This document shows, piece by piece, positions 50,767-55,459 of a stretch of 55,459 nt of DNA. The first letter of the stretch is position 1; each line of letters opens with the position of its first letter. A program made the position numbers and the translations under genes. Source of the DNA: RGIG5050 sp045636065 (lineage in GTDB: Bacteria; Verrucomicrobiota; Kiritimatiellia; RFP12; UBA1067); contig JAZTWW010000060.1 in the NCBI GenBank assembly GCA_045636065.1, forward strand, positions 1 through 55,459, read 5' to 3'. The notes beneath the pieces were generated by a model, which searched no databases, was not told the origin of the DNA, and saw only the letters and a program-made list of their open reading frames with translations.

Positions 50767-52005
50767 CTACCCCCTTTTGGCGATGAGAAACACCTTGTCC
50801 CCTACCCTAACGCGCGGACACTTGATCGTGACCCACGTGCCGCGCCCGGCGATGTCCGGCGTTTCCCCGTCCCTGTGGAGCTCCGGGCATTCGAGGCGCA
50901 CGACGCCCGTCGTGGGGCCTTGTATCTGCATCGGATCGCCCTTCTTGAGGGGACTATCCTCGATCTTTATCTGCGCTACGCCTGCCTTCAGGAAATAGTC
51001 GATCACAACCCCGACATGGCGCTTCACCTCGGTGGCCGCGCTGTCCTCGACATCGGTGAACTGATCCCTGCCGGGCCGCCCGAAGAAAAGCCCGCTTTCG
51101 AACTCGCGGTGGAAAACCTTCTTCACCTCGTCTTCAAGGCGCGCGGCAAGCGCCTCGTCGAAACGGCCCTCGGCTACGGCGTCCACGGCCTCGCGGTATG
51201 CCTTGACGACGGTCGACACGTACTCGGGATTCCTGGCCCTTCCCTCTATCTTGAAGCTCGCTATGCCTGCGTCCACAAGACGGTCCACGAACCTGAGCGA
51301 AGAGAGGTCCTTTGCGGAAAGTACGGTATGCGGCTCAACTTCGAACTCGGCCTCGGACTCGTGGACAGGCTTACCGTCCGCTCCGGTGAAGCGGTCGATC
51401 GCCTTTATGAGAAAACGGCGGCGGCACGGCTGGCGGCATTCGCCCCTCTGCGCGCTGCACCCGTAGGCGTGGTGGGAAAGAAGGCATCTGCCGCTCAAGG
51501 CGACGCACTGCGCGCCGTGGACGAACGTCTCGATCTCGACGCCGCTTTCGGCGACGATCCTCTTCACCTCGGCGAGCGTGCATTCGCGCGCAAGGACTAT
51601 GCGGCTTGCGCCCTGCGACTTGAGGAACTTCGCCGCGGCTGAATTGGAGCAGCTCATCTGCGTCGATATGTGTATCGCGACTCCATGGCGCTTTAGGATC
51701 TCTATGACGCCCCAGTCGGAGACGATCATCGCGTCCACGTACGGCTTCGCGAAGGCCACCATGTCCTCGACCTCGCCTAGCTCGCCCTCGTAGACGATCG
51801 AGTTGAGCGTCATGTAGAGCTTCACGCCGCGCTCGCGGCAGCGGCGGCTCGCCTCGGGAAGCTCGGCCCGCGTGAAGTTGGAGCTTGCGCGGCGGCGCAT
51901 GTTGAAGCCGTCAAGCCCGAGGTACACCGCATCCGCGCCCGAATCGAGCGCGGCCTGGAGCGACGTCATGTCGCCTGCGGGTGCGAGTATCTCGGGCTTC
52001 TTCAC
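50767..52005 (-). CDS. U32-family protein, probable tRNA hydroxylation protein (TrhP/YegQ-like)
   Basis: 412 residues. N-terminal PEILAPAGDMTSLQAALDSGADAVYLG type opening (split), then the U32 signature at about 165-190: FVHGAQCVALSGRCLLSHH followed by ECRQPCRR, whose Cys residues would bind an iron-sulfur or metal cluster. KDLSSLRFVDRLVDAGI and FKIEGRARNPEYV are typical too. U32 members TrhP, RlhA and UbiU/V hydroxylate RNA or ubiquinone precursors; the length and C-terminal beta-barrel fit TrhP (5-hydroxyuridine in tRNA wobble), with prephenate as co-substrate in that family. The start codon is GTG 52005 and no clear ribosome site precedes it. Confidence 0.83.
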   Translation of the reverse strand: MKKPEILAPAGDMTSLQAALDSGADAVYLGLDGFNMRRRASSNFTRAELPEASRRCRERGVKLYMTLNSIVYEGELGEVEDMVAFAKPYVDAMIVSDWGVIEILKRHGVAIHISTQMSCSNSAAAKFLKSQGASRIVLARECTLAEVKRIVAESGVEIETFVHGAQCVALSGRCLLSHHAYGCSAQRGECRQPCRRRFLIKAIDRFTGADGKPVHESEAEFEVEPHTVLSAKDLSSLRFVDRLVDAGIASFKIEGRARNPEYVSTVVKAYREAVDAVAEGRFDEALAARLEDEVKKVFHREFESGLFFGRPGRDQFTDVEDSAATEVKRHVGVVIDYFLKAGVAQIKIEDSPLKKGDPMQIQGPTTGVVRLECPELHRDGETPDIAGRGTWVTIKCPRVRVGDKVFLIAKRG

Positions 52006-52012
52006 GGGAAGC

Positions 52013-52849
52013 CTACATTAGGGCGTTCACCTTCTCCATCACTTCGAAGGCATCGGCCACGTACACGACATCGGCCTTGCCCTGCGCCCAGCCGCAGTTC
52101 GCGTCCAGGTTCACGGCGCGGCGCTCCTTGATGAAGCGCCAGCCGACCACGTGCGGCTCTTCGCCGTGGCAGCATGTCGAAAGCCCCTTGAGGTGGCGCG
52201 GCGTGGAGCCCGTCTGGCCGACCTGGTTCATGTGCGACATGAAATCGAACGCCGCCGCCGCTTCAGGCATGTCGACGAGGCTCTTAGACGAGCCGAGGCT
52301 CGCGCCGCTCTTGGCGAGGAAGCCTTTGATCGTTGAGGCGGCCTCGTCGAGGTGGAGGGCTCCGTCGGCCTGCTTCTTCGTCCAGCCTGCGCCGGCCACG
52401 AAGAGAAGCGGGCTATCGGGCTTGATCGTCGATTCGCCGCCCTTTCCTGCCGCGACGACGCCCTCCTGCACGGTGCGCGTCGGAACGTCGGCCGCATTGA
52501 CCGCGACGGTTTCGATGCCGGCGATGGAGCCTGCGATTTCGGAGAAGAGCTTGGGATCCGTCACCACGACCCACGGTTTCGCGCTTCTCGTGAAGGTGGC
52601 GAGTATCCTCTGGCGGTAGGCCCAGCGCTGGGCGACGGCCTTGTCGCCGTCGACGGAAAGCGATACGACGTTCGTGTCGATCTGCGCGCCCGCGCGGAGC
52701 GCCGCAGCGGCGATGGAACGCCTTACGGCGCTCGTCCCGGAGACAACGATCAGCTCGGCGCCGCAGCCCTTTATCGCCTCCGCGAGAGCTGCCGCGTCCT
52801 TTGCGAATACGCCAGAAAGACCCTGGACGTCAAAAGCTACTGTCTTCAT
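52013..52849 (-). CDS. Divergent electron transfer flavoprotein alpha-like subunit
   Basis: 278 residues, shorter than standard EtfA (310-330). The C-terminal FAD part is recognisable by order: LGSSKSLVD (where EtfA has GxSRxxVD), then QVGQTGSTPRHLKGLSTCCHG, which aligns to the QVGQTGxxVxPxLYxAxGISGAxQH motif but loses the SGAxQH part and gains Cys-Cys-His, and RRAVNLDANCGWAQGKADVVYVADA in place of INxDxxAPIFxxADYG. FAD binding may therefore differ. It forms a pair with the beta-like gene (14 bases apart). Electron donor and acceptor are unknown. Confidence 0.72.
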   Translation of the reverse strand: MKTVAFDVQGLSGVFAKDAAALAEAIKGCGAELIVVSGTSAVRRSIAAAALRAGAQIDTNVVSLSVDGDKAVAQRWAYRQRILATFTRSAKPWVVVTDPKLFSEIAGSIAGIETVAVNAADVPTRTVQEGVVAAGKGGESTIKPDSPLLFVAGAGWTKKQADGALHLDEAASTIKGFLAKSGASLGSSKSLVDMPEAAAAFDFMSHMNQVGQTGSTPRHLKGLSTCCHGEEPHVVGWRFIKERRAVNLDANCGWAQGKADVVYVADAFEVMEKVNALM

Positions 52850-52863
52850 GTCTTCAACCTCCC

Positions 52864-53670
52864 TTAGCCTTTGATCCAGGCGACGATCTCTTCGGCGATC
52901 GCATCGGCCGTCATGTCCTTCTTGACAACTGTATCGCGCTTCGCGCTCGGTGTCTCGGCGCGGTCGTAGGCGATGGTGCCCGTGCCGACGGCGGCCGTCT
53001 GCGCCTTCATGAGAGCGGGCATCATAGTCCTCATGTTCTGCATGCCGGTCATCGGATTGTTGGGCGGCTCGGGAAGGCTTCCCGTCGCCCAGCTGACGGC
53101 TGCGGGAAGCGCCGAGCAGGTGGACTTGAGATACTTGCCGCCTTCGATGCGCTCGAGGACGGTGAACGATCCGTCGCCCGCCATCTTGAGCTCGTCAACG
53201 GCCATGAAGTGCTCGGTGATCCCGAGCATCTCCGCGACGAACTGCACCGTGACGCCCTGGTCGCGGCTTGCGGACGCGCAGCCGCCGAAAAGAAGCGTAG
53301 AGGCGAGATCGAGCCCGGGAATGGACTTTACCGCCTTCGCAAGTTCGCGCGCAGTCTCCATCGCGTCGGTGAAGCCGCCTGCCGGGGCGTTCACGGCGAC
53401 GAGGCTGAACGGGACCTTCTGGGCGACCGTCATCATAAGCTGCTGAAGCTTCGCCTTTGGCCCGAGGGCGACGAGGGTGACGGTGCTGCCGGGGTTGGCC
53501 TTTGCAAGGGCGGCCGCCTCGTAGAGGGCGCAGGCGGCCCAAGGGTCGAGAACCGACGGAAGCATCTGCTCGTTCTTGAGACCGGGGCCCTGTGGGGTTG
53601 TGACGGGTTCAAGAGTCTGCAGCGGGTCGGGAACGAGGCTCCCGAGAACCACGATATTCAACTTTGACAT
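52864..53670 (-). CDS. Divergent electron transfer flavoprotein beta-like subunit
   Basis: 268 residues, close to the family. Opens MSKLNIVVLGSLVPDP, followed by VLDPWAACALYEAAALAK and VTLVALGPKAKLQQLM, typical of EtfB. LLFGGCASASRDQGVTVQFVAEMLG corresponds to the region that binds AMP or FAD in EtfB, here with changes. Middle region KYLKSTCSALPAAVSWATG and NNPMTGMQNMRTMMPAL matches the beta-subunit recognition loop position. It begins 14 bases after rsfS. Together with the alpha-like gene it would form a soluble flavin electron carrier; whether it bifurcates electrons cannot be judged here. Confidence 0.75.
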   Translation of the reverse strand: MSKLNIVVLGSLVPDPLQTLEPVTTPQGPGLKNEQMLPSVLDPWAACALYEAAALAKANPGSTVTLVALGPKAKLQQLMMTVAQKVPFSLVAVNAPAGGFTDAMETARELAKAVKSIPGLDLASTLLFGGCASASRDQGVTVQFVAEMLGITEHFMAVDELKMAGDGSFTVLERIEGGKYLKSTCSALPAAVSWATGSLPEPPNNPMTGMQNMRTMMPALMKAQTAAVGTGTIAYDRAETPSAKRDTVVKKDMTADAIAEEIVAWIKG

Positions 53671-53684
53671 TTTCCCTCCTAGTA

Positions 53685-54017
53685 TCAGATGGGCGGAGCC
53701 TTGTACCAGAGCTTCTCAAGGGCGTAGTACGCCCTCGCCTCGGGCGAGAACACGTGCACCACGACGTCGATGCAGTCGACCACGATCCAGCCGCTTTCAG
53801 GGTCTCCGGATATGCGGTGGCTTCTGGAGCCGGCGGTGGACACGGCCTCTTCGGCGGCGGTGACAAGTGCCTTCAGATGCGGAGAGGCACTGCCCGTTGC
53901 GACGACGAACACGTCCGCAAGGCCGGATATGCCCCTTACGTCGTAGGCTTTGATGTCGGTGGCGCCTTTCCCTTCAAGGGCGGCCTTTACTGCCGAAACC
54001 TCTTCTTCAAGAGTCAT
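53685..54017 (-). CDS. rsfS: Ribosomal silencing factor
   Basis: 110 residues from ATG 54017, chosen over ATG 54041 because it has GGAAGGAAGAAG upstream and directly begins MTLEEEVSAVK. RsfS binds L14 and keeps ribosomal subunits apart in poor nutrient conditions. The core is visible: KAYDVRGISGLADVFVVATG, HRISGDPESGWIVVDCIDVVVHVFSPEAR and a C-terminal YYALEKLWYKAP. It starts right after the recA stop (54019), with its ribosome site inside recA. Confidence 0.94.
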   Translation of the reverse strand: MTLEEEVSAVKAALEGKGATDIKAYDVRGISGLADVFVVATGSASPHLKALVTAAEEAVSTAGSRSHRISGDPESGWIVVDCIDVVVHVFSPEARAYYALEKLWYKAPPI

Positions 54018-54018
54018 T

Positions 54019-55050
54019 TCACTTCTTCCTTCCTGCGGCAATTGGCGTCGCCTTGACCTTCTCGACGATCTCCGCCACCTTTTCGGGATGCTCCCTCAAG
54101 TACTGCACCGTGGCGAGCTGCCCCTGGCCGAGCTGCTCGCTGCCGTAGGCGATCCAGCTGCCGCGCTTCTCGACGATGCCGCGCGCGAGGGCCGCTTCGA
54201 GAACGCTCGCCTCCCACGATATGCCGCATGTGTAGTAGATGTCGAACTCGGCCTCTGTGAAAGGCGGCGCCACCTTGTTCTTGACGATCTTCACGCGCGT
54301 CCTGTTGCCGACGACGGCGCCGCCGGAGTCCTTTATCGCACCGATGCGCTGCACCTGGAGGCGGCAGCTCGCGTAGAACTTGAGCGCCTTGCCGCCGGGG
54401 GTGGTCTCGGGGTTGCCGAACATGACGCCGATCTTCTCGCGCACCTGGTTGGTGAATATGCAGAGAGTCTTAGTCTGCGCGATGACGCTGGTGAGCTTGC
54501 GCATCGCCTGGCTCATGAGGCGCGCCTGGAGGCCCATGTGGCTGTCGCCCATGTTGCCGTCGATCTCGGCCTGCGGCGTGAGCGCGGCGACGGAATCGAC
54601 CACAACCACGTCGAGCTCGCCGGACTTCACCAGCTGCTCCGTGATGGAAAGCGCCTCTTCGCCGCTATTGGGCTGCGCAACGAGGAGATTGTCGAGATCG
54701 ACTCCGATCTTCTTGGCGTAGCCCGGATCGAGCGCGTGCTCCGCATCGACGAACGCGGCGACGCCGCCCGCCTTCTGCGCATTCGCCACGACATGCAGCG
54801 CAAGCGTCGTCTTGCCGCTCGACTCCTGCCCATACACCTCGACGATGCGCCCGCGCGGAAGCCCGCCGACGCCAAGCGCCATATCGAGACTCATTGCGCC
54901 CGTTGAAATCACCGGGATGTCCGCATGCTCGTGCGCCCCCAGACGCATGATCGAAAGCTCGCCGAACTCCTTGCGGATCTGGCTCAGAACGCTTTCAAGC
55001 GCCGGACTCCCCTTCTGCGACGATGTATCCTTCTCTTTCTTTTCAGCCAT
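54019..55050 (-). CDS. recA: Recombinase RecA
   Basis: 343 residues, typical length. Drives homologous recombination and LexA self-cleavage. Walker A GQESSGKTT at 74-82, Walker B VVVDSVAALTP near 145-155, loop 1 GNMGDSHMGLQARLMSQAMR, and loop 2 NQVREKIGVMFGNPETTPGG are all canonical. The C-terminal acidic tail is short and ends in IAAGRKK. The leader of about 22-25 bases has AAAGGCAGAAGAC rather than a strong ribosome site. rsfS is immediately downstream. Confidence 0.98.
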   Translation of the reverse strand: MAEKKEKDTSSQKGSPALESVLSQIRKEFGELSIMRLGAHEHADIPVISTGAMSLDMALGVGGLPRGRIVEVYGQESSGKTTLALHVVANAQKAGGVAAFVDAEHALDPGYAKKIGVDLDNLLVAQPNSGEEALSITEQLVKSGELDVVVVDSVAALTPQAEIDGNMGDSHMGLQARLMSQAMRKLTSVIAQTKTLCIFTNQVREKIGVMFGNPETTPGGKALKFYASCRLQVQRIGAIKDSGGAVVGNRTRVKIVKNKVAPPFTEAEFDIYYTCGISWEASVLEAALARGIVEKRGSWIAYGSEQLGQGQLATVQYLREHPEKVAEIVEKVKATPIAAGRKK

Positions 55051-55079
55051 GTCTTCTGCCTTTCTTGCCGAACAGGCGT

Positions 55080-55108
55080 ATTATACCATTTCCTTCCCGA
55101 TTTGACTA
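55080..55108 (-). promoter_or_regulatory. recA promoter
   Basis: On minus: -10 TATAAT (55080-55085) with extended TGG, 17 bases, weak -35 TAGTCA (55103-55108). I see no clear LexA dyad in the gap. Confidence 0.6.
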
Positions 55109-55245
55109 GTCCAAAGGCAGACCATACATCTCTCACGTGATTTGGCCTGTCAAAAGGCTGACGGAGAATTTCGATCGCGATTTGGTGTCGCCCGCAACCG
55201 TCTTGATCGCGTCCTCGCCGGCAACTGCTAGATGGGGGTAGATGT

Positions 55246-55256
55246 GGGACTGTCCC
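55246..55256. repeat. Short palindrome of RAYT/REP style
   Basis: GGGACTGTCCC: 5-base arms about a single base, flanked by TGT and CCAG. Similar TGGGGACAGTCCCA-like motifs often accompany REP-associated tyrosine transposases in other bacteria (general knowledge, not checked). Confidence 0.45.
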
Positions 55257-55265
55257 CAGTTGGGC

Positions 55266-55303
55266 GGGAGTCTGGCACCGCTTAGGATGGGAGCCTGGCA
55301 CCG
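55266..55303. repeat. Two direct copies of GGGAG-Y-CTGGCACCG
   Basis: Copies at 55266-55280 (with T) and 55289-55303 (with C), 23 bases apart. GGGAGTCTGGCACC-like motifs often occur beside IS200-like REP-associated transposases; no transposase is in view. Confidence 0.5.
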
Positions 55304-55350
55304 AATGGTTTAGGGGATGTGGATTAAAAGTGGAAGCGATTTTTGAGAAA

Positions 55351-55438
55351 GGGATACAAGGGATAAAAGCGATCTAAGCGATAAATCCAATGAAAGGACT
55401 GTGATTGGGCAAGAGGGATACAAGCGATAAATCCGATG
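55351..55438. repeat. Degenerate direct repeats of GGGATACAAGSGATAAA type
   Basis: Copy 1 at 55351-55391 contains GGGATACAAGGGATAAA and then AGCGATAAATCCAATG; copy 2 at 55415-55438 reads GGGATACAAGCGATAAATCCGATG. Purine-rich, no coding sense, and continues to the window edge. Confidence 0.55.
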
Positions 55439-55459
55439 GAAATTCGATGATATGGGCGG

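Larger units (their letters stand above)
55109..55459. other. Intergenic end region without a supported gene
   Basis: About 350 bases. No open frame looks like protein. The inner half is GC-rich like the genome; the outer half (55310-55459) is A/G-rich and holds the direct repeats described separately. This may be the edge of a mobile or repeat island that continues beyond the window. Confidence 0.6.

Noticed and set aside
55051..55110. LexA box upstream of recA
   Set aside because: GAAC and GTTC pieces are present but not as a proper dyad at the spacing of known LexA sites.

Overview
The window is a gene-dense, GC-rich bacterial chromosome segment (the left edge opens with a G homopolymer that looks like a contig-end artefact). 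Nearly every gene lies on the minus strand; only a BatA-like gene and its downstream regulator (41.9-43.6 kb) are on plus. Large secreted proteins, a GH106/GH35 glycosidase pair, a pyruvate formate-lyase, a Ser/Thr kinase with a large sensor tail, a DUF481 outer-membrane barrel, lipoproteins and LolA-like carrier point to a diderm, fermentative, polysaccharide-using anaerobe. The overall style suggests the PVC group (Kiritimatiellae/Lentisphaerae/Verrucomicrobia), but this is inference; no rRNA is present.

Layout (transcription mostly right to left). 0-4.4 kb: a truncated exported protein, a Dus-type tRNA-dihydrouridine synthase, a pyridoxal kinase, and gmd-fcl for GDP-L-fucose, with ATGA overlaps. 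4.4-7.7 kb: an OmpR-type two-component pair and map/adk. 7.7-13.3 kb: an RNA methyltransferase, serC, and a cell-wall block murD-LysM lipoprotein-ftsW. 13.3-20 kb: secreted GH106, a DUF1570-type metallopeptidase and GH35, with tRNA-Pro(GGG) between. 20-24.6 kb: a membrane protein with a GspF/PilC-like N-terminus, an NSS-family sodium symporter, a LolA-like protein, a candidate structured small RNA with its own promoter and terminator, luxS, and a PhnP-like metallo-beta-lactamase-fold hydrolase. 24.6-35.9 kb: a Ser/Thr kinase, an enlarged signal peptidase I, and a 2346-residue secreted protein carrying two metzincin protease domains. 35.9-41.8 kb: dnaG, purB, a YfhO-like membrane protein and a YbjN-like exported protein. 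41.9-48.4 kb: batA-like and an atypical response regulator, a B12/radical-SAM protein, a DUF481 barrel and pflB. 48.5-55.05 kb: an epimerase-like SDR, a second histidine kinase/response regulator pair, a U32 protein, a divergent ETF pair, rsfS and recA. The last 400 bases have no gene but contain short repeats of REP/RAYT style.

Two sequence-level themes stand out. First, promoters are readable by eye: hexamers at a 17-base spacing, often with an extended TGG before the -10. At adk, the NSS symporter and the PilC-like gene the -10 lies exactly 7 bases before the start codon, so these transcripts should be leaderless; batA and lepB have 5' leaders of only a few bases. Other genes (luxS, lolA-like, pflB, the giant protease) have ordinary Shine-Dalgarno sites, so both modes coexist. 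Second, the space between luxS and the lolA-like gene encodes an apparently undescribed structured RNA of about 150 nt, bordered by palindromes.
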